This document shows positions 1-10,000 of a stretch of 35,897 bases of DNA, in pieces. A program made the position numbers and the translations under genes. Each line of letters starts with the position of its first letter. The first letter of the stretch is position 1. Source of the DNA: Azospirillum sp. B21 (GTDB lineage Bacteria > Pseudomonadota > Alphaproteobacteria > Azospirillales > Azospirillaceae); contig NZ_VTTO01000034.1 in NCBI RefSeq assembly GCF_008364825.1, forward strand, positions 1 to 35,897. The letters are read 5' to 3'. The notes under the pieces were generated by a model. The model saw only the letters and a list, made by a program, of their open reading frames with translations, did no database searches and was not told where the DNA came from.

Positions 1-3000
1 ATCAGCGAGATCGCCATCGTGCTGCCGGCCGAGCCGAGGGTGACGACGTCGTTGCCGGCCGTACCGGTCAGCGTCTCCAGCGCCGAGACGAAGGTGGTGT
101 TGCCACCGGCGCCCAGGGTGATGACGTCGGAGCCCGCGCCGCCGGTGATCGTCTCGAACAGACGAACCTCAGCGGTGTTGCCGGTGTCGCCCAGGGTCAG
201 GACGTCGGTGCCGGCGGCGCCGATCAGCGTCTCGATGCCGCGGAGCAGCAGCGTGTTGCCGGCCGTGCCGAAGGTGACGACGTCGGTGCCCGTGCCGCCG
301 ATCAGGATGTCGATGCCCGAGACGGAGACGGTGTTGCCGGCAGTGCCGAGGAACACCAGTTCCGAACCCGTGCCGCCGATGATGGTCTCCAGACCGCTGG
401 CCAGCAGGGTCGCGCCGGACGAGGCGATGGTGACGACGTCAACGCCGGCACCCAGACCCGTCAGGGTTTCCAGAGCAGAAACCAGCAGGGTGTTGCCGCT
501 GGTCAGGATGACGGCGTCGGTGGCGGCACCACCGGTCAGCGTCTCCAGGCCCGAGGCCAGCAGGGTGTTGCCGGTGTCGCCGAGGGTGACGACGTCGGAA
601 CCGGCCAGGCCGGTCAGGGTTTCGATGCCGCGCAGGAGGACCGTGTTACCGGTGGTCTCCAGGGTGACGACGTCGGTGCCCGCACCGCCGACCAGGATCT
701 CCAAGCCCGAAACCAGCAGGGTGTTGCCGGCCGCGCCCAGGAAGACCAGGTCCGAACCCGTGCCGCCCGTGATCGTCTCCAGGCTCGAAGCCAGCAGCGT
801 GCCGCCGACGGAGCCCAGGGTGACGACATCGTTGCCCGCACCGCCGGACAGGGTCTCGAGCAGCGACACCAGGATGGTGTTGCCGGTCGTGGCCAGCGAG
901 ATGACGTCGGTGCCGACCTGGCCGGTCAGCGTCTCGACGCCGATCACACGCATGGTGTTGCCGGCGACCGAACCGATGGTGACAACGTCGTTGCCAGCCT
1001 GGCCGGTCAGCGTCTCGACCAGCGAGACGAACATGGTGTTGCCACCGGTGCCCAGGGTGATGACGTCGGAGCCCGCGCCGCCGGTGACCGTCTCGAACAG
1101 ACGAACCTCAGCGGTGTTGCCCGTGTCGCCCAGGGTCAGGACGTCGGTGCCGGCGGCGCCGATCAGCGTCTCGATGCCGCGGAGCAGCAGCGTGTTGCCG
1201 GCCGTGCCGAAGGTGACGACGTCGGTGCCCGTGCCGCCGATCAGGATGTCGACGCCCGAGACGGAGACGGTGTTGCCGGCCGTGCCGAGGAACACCAGTT
1301 CCGAGCCCGTGCCGCCGATGATGGTCTCCAGACCGCTGGCCAGCAGGGTCGCGCCGGACGAGCCGATGGTGACGACATCGACGCCGGCACCCAGGCCGGT
1401 CAGGGTCTCGATCGCCGAAACCAGCAAGGTGCTGCCGCTGGTCAGGGAGATGACGTCGGTGCCGGCACCGCCGACCAGGGTCTCGAGAGCCGAGACCACC
1501 ATGGTGGTGCCGGTGTCGCCGATGGTGACGACGTCGGTGCCGCCCTGGCCGGTCAGGACCTCAAGGCCGCGGACCAGGACGGTGTTGCCGGCCGTGCCCA
1601 GGGTGACCGTGTCGCTGCCCGTGCCGCCGACCAGGATCTCCAGGCCCGAAGCGAGCAGAGCGCCGCCGGCGGTGCCGATGAAGACCAGGTCCGACCCCGT
1701 GCCGCCGACGATGGTGTCGATACGGCTGGCCAGCAGGGTGTTGCCCGCCGAACCCAGCGTGACGACGTCGGCGCCGGCGCCGCCGTTCAGCGTCTCCAGA
1801 GCCGAGATGAACAGGGTGTTGCCGGCCGTGCCGAGGGCGACCACGTCGGTGCCCGCACCGCCCGTGATGGTGTCCAGCAGCGTGGCGAACAGGGTGTTGC
1901 CGGCCGAGCCGAGGGTGACGACGTCGGAAACCGTGCTGCCGGTCAGCGTCTCGATCGCCGAAACCAGCAGGGTGCTGCCGGCGGTCAGCGTGATGACATC
2001 GCTGGCGGAACCGCCGACCAGCGTCTCCAGCAGCGAGACGGTGGTGGTGTTGCCGGTGTCGCCCAGCGTGACGACGTCGGAACCGGCGGCGCCCGCCAAG
2101 GTCTCGATGCCGCGCAGCAGGATCGTGTTGCCGGTCGTGCTGCCGAGCGTGACGACGTCGTTGCCCGTGCCGCCGACCAGGATCTCGACCGCCGAGACGG
2201 TCGTGGTGTTGCCGGTCGTGGCCAGGAAGACCAGATCCGAAGCCGCACCGCCGGTGACGGTCTCCAGCCCGGAGATCGTGATGGTGTTGCCGCCCGCAGC
2301 CAGCGAAACGACGTCGACGCCGGCGCCCAGACCGGTCAGCGTCTCGACCGCGGAGACCAGCAGGGTGTTGCCGGCGGTCAGCGTGACGATGTCGGTGGCG
2401 GTGCCGCCGGTCAGCGTCTCGATGCCGCTGACGGTCACCGTGTTGACGGTGTCACCCAGCGTCACGGCGTCGGTGCCGCCCTGGCCGGTGATCGTCTCGA
2501 CACCGCGGACCAGGAAGGTGGCGCCGGTGGTGGCGATGGTGACGACGTCGGTGCCCGTACCACCGACCAGAACCTCGATCGCCGAGACGGTCGTGGTGTT
2601 GCCGGTCGTGGCCAGGAAGACCAGATCCGAAGCCGCACTGCCGGTGACGGTCTCCAGCCCGGAGATCGTGATGGTGTTGCCGCCCGCAGCCAGCGAAACG
2701 ACGTCGACGCCGGCGCCCAGACCGGTCAGCGTCTCGACCGCGGAGACCAGCAGGGTGTTGCCGGCGGTCAGCGTGACGATGTCGGTGGCGGTGCCGCCGG
2801 TCAGCGTCTCGATGCCGCTGACGGTCACCGTGTTGACGGTGTCACCCAGCGTCACGGCGTCGGTGCCGCCCTGGCCGGTGATCGTCTCGACACCGCGGAC
2901 CAGGAAGGTGGCGCCGGTGGTGGCGATGGTGACGACGTCGGTGCCCGTGCCGCCGACCAGGGTCTCGACCGCCGAGACGGTCGTGGTGTTGCCGGCCGTG

Positions 3001-4118
3001 CCGAGGAAGACGAGGTCCGACCCGCTGCCGCCGGCGATGGTCTCCAGCCCGGAGATCGTGATGGTGTTGCCGCCCGCGGCCAGCGTGATGACGTCGGTGC
3101 CGACGCCCAGACCGGTCAGCGTCTCGACCGCGGAGACCAGCAGGGTATTGCCAGCGGTCAGCGTGACGACGTCGGTGCCGGCGGCGCCGGCGATCGCCTC
3201 GATCGCACTCACCTGGATGGTGTTGCCGGCCGTGCCCAGCGTGATGACGTCGGAGCCGCCCTGGCCGGTGATCGTCTCGACCGCCCGGACCAGCAGCGTC
3301 CCGCCGGCCGTGCCGAGGGTGACGATGTCGGTGCCCGCACCGCCGATCAGCGTGTCGATCGCAGTGACTTCGACAGTGCTGCCGCCCGTGCCCAGCGTGA
3401 CGACGTCGGTGCCGCTCTGACCGATGATCGTCTCGACCGCCAGAACAGACAGCGTGTTGCCCGAGGTGCCGAGGCCGATGATGTCGCTGAAGGACGATCC
3501 GATCACCGTCTCAACCGCCGAGACCAGCATGCTGGCGCCGGCCGTGCCGCTGAGAATGACGACGTCGGTGCCGGCATCGCCGGCCAGCCCCTCAAGCAGG
3601 CTGACCGAAACAGTGTTGCCGCCCGTGCCGAGGACGACGAAGTCAGAGCCGGTGCCGCCGATTATCGTCTCGAGCCGGGAGGTGGCAATGGTACCGCCGG
3701 CCGTGCCGAGGGTGACGACGTCGATGCCGGCGGCGCCGGTGATCGTCTCGAGCAGGCTGACCGAAAGGGTGTTGCCCGCCGTGCCGAGGGTGACAACGTC
3801 GCTGCCCGAGCTGCCGGTGATCGTCTCGATCAGGGACACCAGCATCGTCGCGCCAGAAGTGGTCAGCTCGATCACGTCCGTGGCGGAGCTGCCCACCAGG
3901 GTTTCCAGCAAAGAAACCTGCAGGGTGGAACCGGCGGTCAGCGTGATGAAATCGGTGCCGGTGCTGCCAATCAGAGTCTCCAACGCCGAGATCGACACCG
4001 TATTACCGGCGGTCTGCAGCGTGATGACATCCGTACCCGTGCTACCGAGGATGGTCGAAAACTGCCCTACTGATAGGATCGAACCCGTAGTTATTTCCAG
4101 AAAGTTTGTTCCAGCCAT
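1..4118 (-). CDS. Giant beta-solenoid-like repeat protein, 5' part only (runs off left edge)
   Basis: An uninterrupted minus-strand frame runs from an ATG at 4118 to the window edge, about 1372 codons. Upstream of the ATG is a good ribosome binding site, GAAGGGG, about 6 bases away. The N-terminus reads MAGTNFLEITTGSILSVGQF and has no signal peptide. The rest is about fifty tandem repeats of about 26 residues (78 bp; some 25-28). Each has a GTDVVTLG-like start, a GNTLLVSA-like middle and a VETLTGG-like end. The Gly-x-Asp and Gly-Gly turns with alternating hydrophobics suggest a beta-solenoid related to RTX/calcium-binding repeats, rich in Thr and Ser. The lack of a Sec signal would fit a type I-secreted surface protein, but the C-terminus that would show this lies outside. 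Function is unknown; surface adhesin or matrix protein is inference. Long open frames on the plus strand here are compositional shadows. Confidence 0.85.
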   Translation of the reverse strand, partial: MAGTNFLEITTGSILSVGQFSTILGSTGTDVITLQTAGNTVSISALETLIGSTGTDFITLTAGSTLQVSLLETLVGSSATDVIELTTSGATMLVSLIETITGSSGSDVVTLGTAGNTLSVSLLETITGAAGIDVVTLGTAGGTIATSRLETIIGGTGSDFVVLGTGGNTVSVSLLEGLAGDAGTDVVILSGTAGASMLVSAVETVIGSSFSDIIGLGTSGNTLSVLAVETIIGQSGTDVVTLGTGGSTVEVTAIDTLIGGAGTDIVTLGTAGGTLLVRAVETITGQGGSDVITLGTAGNTIQVSAIEAIAGAAGTDVVTLTAGNTLLVSAVETLTGLGVGTDVITLAAGGNTITISGLETIAGGSGSDLVFLGTAGNTTTVSAVETLVGGTGTDVVTIATTGATFLVRGVETITGQGGTDAVTLGDTVNTVTVSGIETLTGGTATDIVTLTAGNTLLVSAVETLTGLGAGVDVVSLAAGGNTITISGLETVTGSAASDLVFLATTGNTTTVSAIEVLVGGTGTDVVTIATTGATFLVRGVETITGQGGTDAVTLGDTVNTVTVSGIETLTGGTATDIVTLTAGNTLLVSAVETLTGLGAGVDVVSLAAGGNTITISGLETVTGGAASDLVFLATTGNTTTVSAVEILVGGTGNDVVTLGSTTGNTILLRGIETLAGAAGSDVVTLGDTGNTTTVSLLETLVGGSASDVITLTAGSTLLVSAIETLTGSTVSDVVTLGSAGNTLFATLLDTITGGAGTDVVALGTAGNTLFISALETLNGGAGADVVTLGSAGNTLLASRIDTIVGGTGSDLVFIGTAGGALLASGLEILVGGTGSDTVTLGTAGNTVLVRGLEVLTGQGGTDVVTIGDTGTTMVVSALETLVGGAGTDVISLTSGSTLLVSAIETLTGLGAGVDVVTIGSSGATLLASGLETIIGGTGSELVFLGTAGNTVSVSGVDILIGGTGTDVVTFGTAGNTLLLRGIETLIGAAGTDVLTLGDTGNTAEVRLFETVTGGAGSDVITLGTGGNTMFVSLVETLTGQAGNDVVTIGSVAGNTMRVIGVETLTGQVGTDVISLATTGNTILVSLLETLSGGAGNDVVTLGSVGGTLLASSLETITGGTGSDLVFLGAAGNTLLVSGLEILVGGAGTDVVTLETTGNTVLLRGIETLTGLAGSDVVTLGDTGNTLLASGLETLTGGAATDAVILTSGNTLLVSALETLTGLGAGVDVVTIASSGATLLASGLETIIGGTGSELVFLGTAGNTVSVSGIDILIGGTGTDVVTFGTAGNTLLLRGIETLIGAAGTDVLTLGDTGNTAEVRLFETITGGAGSDVITLGAGGNTTFVSALETLTGTAGNDVVTLGSAGSTMAISL

Positions 4119-4788
4119 ACTATTCCCCTTCAGGTTTGGTTCGCCGGCGGATGAACCATCTTTAAGGCACGCCTCACGCTGAGCTGACGGCAAGCAGAGT
4201 CAGTCCTGGCGCGAGCTAACACACCGTGCCCTTGTTATCCGAAGGAATGGACCCATGGCAACGCGTTTCTACCGAAGTGGGTAGGGCGGCGCTGCCGACT
4301 GGTGAGCAGGTCACACGCGAATGGATCCACCATCCCATGACACCCCCCCATAAGTCTTTGCGAAATCTTCCGGAATTGCCGCTATGGCTGTTCGGCAACA
4401 GGCCGGTCGGAAGTTGGGGGTACCTACGGATCCAGAAGCCCTGCCGTGGCCTTTCCAGGGGTTGCAGACAGCCGCACGGTCGAATCGAATCGACGATGAC
4501 CAGCATTTGCACAGCGTTCCCGCCCGGCGTCACTTCGACAGCCGTGGCTTGGCTTGAGCCTGACCAGTCATCGAAGTTACAATTTCATAACATGGACAGT
4601 ATTGCCGTCGTCTCTGCGCCACGGATGCATTCGCGATCAGGATGCGCTTGGAGAATTCCGGAACACCCGTTATTCCCTTCCCGCGGCCCGCCACCCGCCC
4701 GCCACCGGATGGAAAGCGGAGGGGCAAGGCCGGACCGGCGGGCTGCGGGCCCGGTGCCGCAGGATCTATCGAGGACGACCGAGCAAGC
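4119..4788. other. Divergent intergenic region between repeat-protein gene and TPR-glycosyltransferase
   Basis: About 670 bases separate the start of the minus-strand repeat gene from the chosen start of the plus-strand TPR-glycosyltransferase. It must hold both promoters. Several overlapping open frames exist on both strands, but none has recognisable protein sequence, so I call no gene. I cannot name a convincing -35/-10 pair. Confidence 0.5.
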
Positions 4789-6960
4789 ATGGCGACCATT
4801 CAGGAGGCGCTCGCCGCGGCGGTGCGGCATCACCAAAGCGGCCAGCTCGCCGCCGCGGCCCGGATCTACCGCCGCATCATCGAGATCGCGCCCGACCAGA
4901 CCGACGCCCTGCACCTGCTGGGGCTCGTCGTCCGGCGCGCGGGCCAGGCCGGCGGCGCACTGCGCCTGCTGAGCCGCGCGTTGCGCCTCGACCCCGCCAT
5001 GGCCGAGCCGCGCCTCAATCTGGGCAACATGCTGCGCGACCACGGGCATGGCGCGGCAGCGGCCGCCTACCGCAGCGCCATCGCCCTGCGGCCGGAACTG
5101 GCCGCCGCCTATGAGAACCTGGGCGGGCTGCACCGCGGGCAGGGACGCTCCGCGGAGGCCGAACGCGCCTGCCGCCGCGCCATCCGCCTCAACCCCATGG
5201 CGGCGGAAGGCCACAACGGGTTGGCAAACGTCCTGCAGGAGCGCGATGAGCTGGACGGCGCCGTCGCCGCCTATCGCCGCGGACTGGCCATCGATCCCGC
5301 CCACACCGCCGCCTGCAACAACATGGGCATCGCGCTGCGCGGGCTGCACCGGACGGCCGAGGCGACGGCCTGCCACCGGCGCGCTGTGAGGCTCGACCCG
5401 CATTTCGCCGCCGGCCACACCAGTCTCGGCCTCGCCCTGCAGGAGCAGGGACGCCTGGAAGAGGCGGCGCGCGCCCATGCCCGCGCCGTCGCCGTCGATC
5501 CGGCCTTTGCCGGCGGCCATGCCAATCATGGCAACGCCCGGCTGAACCAGAACCGGCTGGACGAGGCGGTCGCCGGCTTCCGCCGCGCCGTCGCCATCGA
5601 CCCGGCCGGCCCGGACGCCCGCCGCAACCTGGGCATGGCCCTGCTGGTCGCCGGCCGCTTCGAAGAAGGCTGGCGCGAATACGAGTGGCGGCTGCGCTGC
5701 AAGGACGCCCCCACCCACGCCGCCATGCCCAAACCGCGCTGGAGGGGCGAACCGCTGGACGGCCGCCGCATCCTGCTGCACGGCGAACAGGGGCTAGGCG
5801 ACGCCCTGCAGTTCTGCCGCTATGCCCCCCTGGTGGCGGCGCGCGGCGGCCGGGTGATCCTGGGCCTGCCGGCACCGCTGGAGCGGGTGATGGCCGGGCT
5901 GCCCGGCGTGGAGCGCTTCGTCAGCGGCCAGCTTCCCACCGACGCCTTCGACCTGCATCTGCCGATGCTGAGCCTGGGCGAGGTGTTCGGGACACAGATG
6001 GACACCATCCCGCACCGCGTGCCCTATCTGACGGCGGAGCCCGATCTGGTGGCGCGCTGGGGCGAGCGGCTGAAGGGCCTGCGCGGGCTGAAGGTCGGCA
6101 TCGTCTGGGCCGGATCGCCGACCCACGGCAACGACAAGAACCGCTCCATCGGGCTGGCCCCCTTCGCCCGGCTGGCCGCCATCCCCGGCGTCAGCCTCGT
6201 CTCCATCCAGAAGGGCCCGACCGAGGGGCAGGCGGCCGACCCGCCCGGCGGCTTCCCCCTGCTGAACCTGTCGCCCGACATCAGGGATTTCGCCGACACC
6301 GCCGCCATCATGGCCAACCTCGATCTGGTGGTCTGCGTCGACACCTCCGTCGCCCATCTCGCCGGCGCCCTCGGCGTCCCGGTCTGGGTGCTGGTGCCCT
6401 TCGCGCCCGACTGGCGCTGGATGCTCGACCGCGAGGACAGCCCCTGGTATCCCACCATGCGCCTGTTCCGCCAGGACCGCCCAGGATCCTGGGACGACGC
6501 CATCGACCGCCTGGAGCACGCCTTGCGCAACCGTGCGGCCCAATCCACCCACACTCGGACAGGACCTTCCGACATGCCGATCCTGGCGCCCGTTTCCTGG
6601 GGCGAACTGCTGGACAAGATCACCATCCTCGACATCAAGGCGGAGCGCATTGCCGACGCCGACAAGCTGGCCAATGTCCGGCGCGAGCGCGAGGCGCTGG
6701 TCGCCGTGGCGGCGCAGGCCGACACCAAGCGGCCGGAGGTCGCGGCGCTGATCGACGAACTGCGCGCGGTCAACACCACCCTGTGGGAGGTCGAGGACGA
6801 GATCCGCGACTGCGAGCGCGCCAAGGATTTCGGCCCGCGCTTCGTCGAGCTGGCCCGGCAGGTCTACCACACCAACGACCGCCGCGCGGCGCTGAAGCGC
6901 GACCTGAACCGGCTGCTCGGCTCCGAGCTGGTCGAGGAAAAATCCTACCAGGCCTATTGA
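4789..6960 (+). CDS. TPR-glycosyltransferase (GT9/GT41-like) fused to DUF6165-like domain
   Basis: Protein of 723 residues from the ATG at 4789. The frame is open back to 4642, but the upstream 49 residues are Pro/Arg-rich and unlike a TPR, so I prefer MATIQEALAAAVRHHQ. Residues 10-300 hold about eight TPR repeats, suited to binding a protein partner or acceptor. Residues about 315-590 are a GT-B-like domain of the ADP-heptosyltransferase/TPR-glycosyltransferase type, with HGEQGLGDALQFCRY and the nucleotide-binding-like DTSVAHLAGALGVPVW. Residues 596-723 (MPILAPVSWGELLDKITILD onward) match my recollection of DUF6165, usually a separate protein of about 125 residues. Family knowledge suggests cytosolic O-glycosylation of a surface or flagellar protein; donor and acceptor are unknown. 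Positions 6016-6505 are nearly identical to 25992-26481. Confidence 0.88.
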   Translation: MATIQEALAAAVRHHQSGQLAAAARIYRRIIEIAPDQTDALHLLGLVVRRAGQAGGALRLLSRALRLDPAMAEPRLNLGNMLRDHGHGAAAAAYRSAIALRPELAAAYENLGGLHRGQGRSAEAERACRRAIRLNPMAAEGHNGLANVLQERDELDGAVAAYRRGLAIDPAHTAACNNMGIALRGLHRTAEATACHRRAVRLDPHFAAGHTSLGLALQEQGRLEEAARAHARAVAVDPAFAGGHANHGNARLNQNRLDEAVAGFRRAVAIDPAGPDARRNLGMALLVAGRFEEGWREYEWRLRCKDAPTHAAMPKPRWRGEPLDGRRILLHGEQGLGDALQFCRYAPLVAARGGRVILGLPAPLERVMAGLPGVERFVSGQLPTDAFDLHLPMLSLGEVFGTQMDTIPHRVPYLTAEPDLVARWGERLKGLRGLKVGIVWAGSPTHGNDKNRSIGLAPFARLAAIPGVSLVSIQKGPTEGQAADPPGGFPLLNLSPDIRDFADTAAIMANLDLVVCVDTSVAHLAGALGVPVWVLVPFAPDWRWMLDREDSPWYPTMRLFRQDRPGSWDDAIDRLEHALRNRAAQSTHTRTGPSDMPILAPVSWGELLDKITILDIKAERIADADKLANVRREREALVAVAAQADTKRPEVAALIDELRAVNTTLWEVEDEIRDCERAKDFGPRFVELARQVYHTNDRRAALKRDLNRLLGSELVEEKSYQAY

Positions 6961-7003
6961 GGCCGGACAGCCCTCCCCCCCTCCAACCGAAGGGTCCTGC
7001 TCC

Positions 7004-10000
7004 ATGACCGCCGAAACCGCAACCGGGACCGCCGGCCTCCCGACCGACCGAAGCGCCCCGGAGCACCGTGCCCTGGAACAGCGTCTGTCGCAGGTTCTGG
7101 AGCTGTGCCGGTCCGGCCGGCCGGAGGAGGCAGAGGGACCCTACCGCGAGCTTTGCGGCACACCGCCGGGCGATGCGGCCGGGCTGCTGTCGCTGGCCGA
7201 AGCCGCCCGCATCCTGGGCCGGCCGGCCGACACCGTGGCCTGGGCGCAGGCCGCGGTGCGGGCGCAGCCGGACAGCGCCGACGGCTGGGGCGTGCTGGCG
7301 ATCGCGCTCGTCGCCGCCGGCCGCGCCGACGAGGGGTTCGCGGCGGCTGCCGAGGCGCTGCGCCGGACAGGGACCGGGGCGGCCGATATCCAGGCGGCTG
7401 ATATCCAGGCGGCGGTCCAGGCTCACCGCGCCCAGGCACTCGCCCGGCTGCGCCGCGGCCAGCTGGCCGAGGCGGCGGCGACCTGCGACGAGGCGCTGCG
7501 CCTGGCCGGCGCCGTCGCCCAAGCCCCCCAGGCGCTGCGTCAGGCACAGGCCGAGACGCTGGGCACCCTGGCGCTGGTCCGCATGCTGGAGGGTCGGGCC
7601 GAGGAGGCCGAGGCGCTGTTCCGCCGGGCGCTCTCCCACCGTCCGATCCTGCCGGAGATCCTGGGCAACCATGCCTCGCTGCTGGCCCGGCTGGGCCGCG
7701 ACGAGGAGGCGCTGGAGCAGGCCGAACAGGCGGTGGCGCTACGCCCGCGGCTGGCGGGAACCCTGCACCTGATCGGCACCCTGCACCACCGCGCCGGCCA
7801 GCCGGAATCGGCCATCGCCGCCTTCCACCGGGTGCTGGCGGCCGATCCCGGCCATCTCGACGCCCGGCTGCGGCTGGCCGACAGTCTGCGCGTCGCTGGT
7901 CATTGGGAGGAGGCGGCGACCGTCTGCCGTGACGGGCTGGCCCGCATCGCCAACCCGGACGATCCCGCCCGGACGCCGCTGCTGGCCAATCTGGGCGCCG
8001 CCCTGCAGACCGGCGGCGACGCTACAGGCGCGCTGGAGGCCTACCGCGAAGCCCTGCGCCTCGCCCCCGACCTGCCGGAAATCCACAACAACCTCGCCCG
8101 CCTGCACCAGGAAACCGGCAATCCCGACGCCGCCATCGAGGAGCTGCGCCGCGCCACGGCCGGCCGGCCGACCAACCAGCCGCTTCCCCTGCCGCTGCGC
8201 CGCGCCCTGCTGTCGCTGCTGATCGCCGCCGGCCGCAGCGCCGAGGCCGAGGCCGAGGCCTTCGGCATCGCCCGCACCGCCCCGGAGGACGCCGAGCTGT
8301 GCTTCGGCATCGCAGCATTGTTCCTGCAAGGCGGCTGGCGCGATCAGGCCCTGCCCTATGTGCGCAAGGCGATCCGTCTCGCCCCCGATGTGCCGCGCAA
8401 CTGGATCGCCTTCGCCGAGGCGCTGCGCGACGCCACGCCCGCGGAGCCTGATGAGGGCCTGCGTGCCGACCTGCTGGCGGCACTCGGCCGGCCGGAGGTG
8501 GAGGGGAGCGGGCTGTCGCGTGCCATCGCCGGCGTGCTGATGGCGTCGCCCATCCTGCGCCATCTCGCCGCCCTGCCGGAGGATGGCGGGTCCGCCCTGG
8601 ACGAGGCCAGCCGCACGCTGCTGGCCGACGGCTCGCTGGCCGGACTGGCGGAGGATGCGCTGCTGCTGGGCCATCTGCGCGCCGCCCCGGTCTGCGATCC
8701 TGCCCTGGAGCGGGCGCTGACCCGGCTGCGCCGGGTGCTGCTGCTGGCGCTGACCGGACCCGGCCTGCCCGACCGGCCGGCTTGGCGCGCCCTGTGCGCC
8801 GCCATCGCCGAACAGTGCTTCCTCAACGAATATGTCTTCGCCGAGAGCGACGGCGAATTCCAGGTGCTGGCGGTGCTGGTCCGCGCGGCCGAGGCGGCGC
8901 TGGACCGCGGCGAGCAGCCTCCGGCGGTGCTGATCGCCTTGTTCGGCGCCTACCGGCCGCTCTACCGCTGGGAGCGGGCCGACGGCCTGCAGGCCCTGAC
9001 CTGGCCCGAGGAGATCGCCCGGCTGCTGAACCGCCAGGTCGCCGAGCCGCTGGCAGAGGCGGCGATCCAGGCCGAGTTGCCGGCGCTGACCCAGATCAGC
9101 CATCCGGTGTCGGTCGGCGTGCGCGCCCAGTACGAGGAGAACCCCTATCCGCGCTGGATGAGCACCGGCCTGCTGCCGGAGCCGGTGCCGCTGCCCGGCT
9201 TCCTGCACGCCCTGTTCCCGCACGCCGCCCTGCCGGCCTCCCCCGCCTGGCCCTCCACTTGGGACGCGCCGGGCTGGGAAGCGCCGGAGGTGCTGGTCGC
9301 CGGCTGCGGCACCGGGCGCGAGGCGGTATGGGCCGCCTCCACCCTGAAGAACGCGCGGGTGCTGGCGGTCGACCTCAGCCGCCGCAGCCTCGCCTACGCC
9401 ACCCGGCAGAGCCGGCGGCTGGGCCTGAAGAACATCGAGTTCGCCCAGGCCGACCTGCTGGAACTGGGGACGCTGGGCCGCCGCTTCGACGTGGTGCACA
9501 GCGTCGGCGTGCTGCACCACATCGAGGACCCGATGGCGGGCCTGCGCGTTCTGCGCGGGCTGTTGCGCCCGCATGGCGTGATGGAGGTGGGGTTCTACAG
9601 CGCCGCCGCCCGCCGGCCGATCCTGTCCGCCCGCGCCTTCATCGCCGAGCGCGGCCACCCGCCGACGCTGGACGGCATCCGCCGCGTCCGCCGCGACATC
9701 CTGGGTCTGCCGGACGGCCATCCGGCGCGCGCCGTCGCCCATTCCCCGGACTTCTACGGCACCAGCGCCTGCCGCGACCTGCTGATGCATGTCCACGAGC
9801 TGCACGTCACCCTGCCCTGGCTGGCCGACGCGCTTGCCGCGCTGGACCTGGAGTTCCTGGGCTTCCGGCTGGCCGACCCCGCCGTGGCCGCCCTCTACCG
9901 CAAGCGCTTCCCCGAGGATCCGGCGATGACCTCGCTCGCCCGCTGGGACCGGCTGGAGGCCGAGCATCCGATGATCTTCGGCGGGCTGTACCAGGCCTGG

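Noticed and set aside
1..3420. Repeats of 78 bp considered as CRISPR or satellite DNA
   Set aside because: No spacers between repeats, and the period is a multiple of three within one continuous coding frame.
19..4182. Two long plus-strand open frames (19-3420 and 3424-4182) encoding Val/Pro/Ser/Thr-rich repeats
   Set aside because: They are the antisense of the minus-strand repeat gene, which has a proper start, ribosome site and solenoid-like repeat; the plus frames have no ribosome site and are Pro/Val-rich as expected from reverse complement.
4226..4972. Plus- and minus-strand open frames in the 4.2-4.9 kb gap
   Set aside because: They overlap each other, have no recognisable motifs, and several run into the TPR gene in another frame.
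5794..7005. Minus-strand frames of about 400 residues within the TPR genes (also 7739-9967 minus, 13096-14730 minus)
   Set aside because: They are Gln/Arg/Gly-rich antisense shadows typical of GC-rich DNA, opposite to genes with clear domains.
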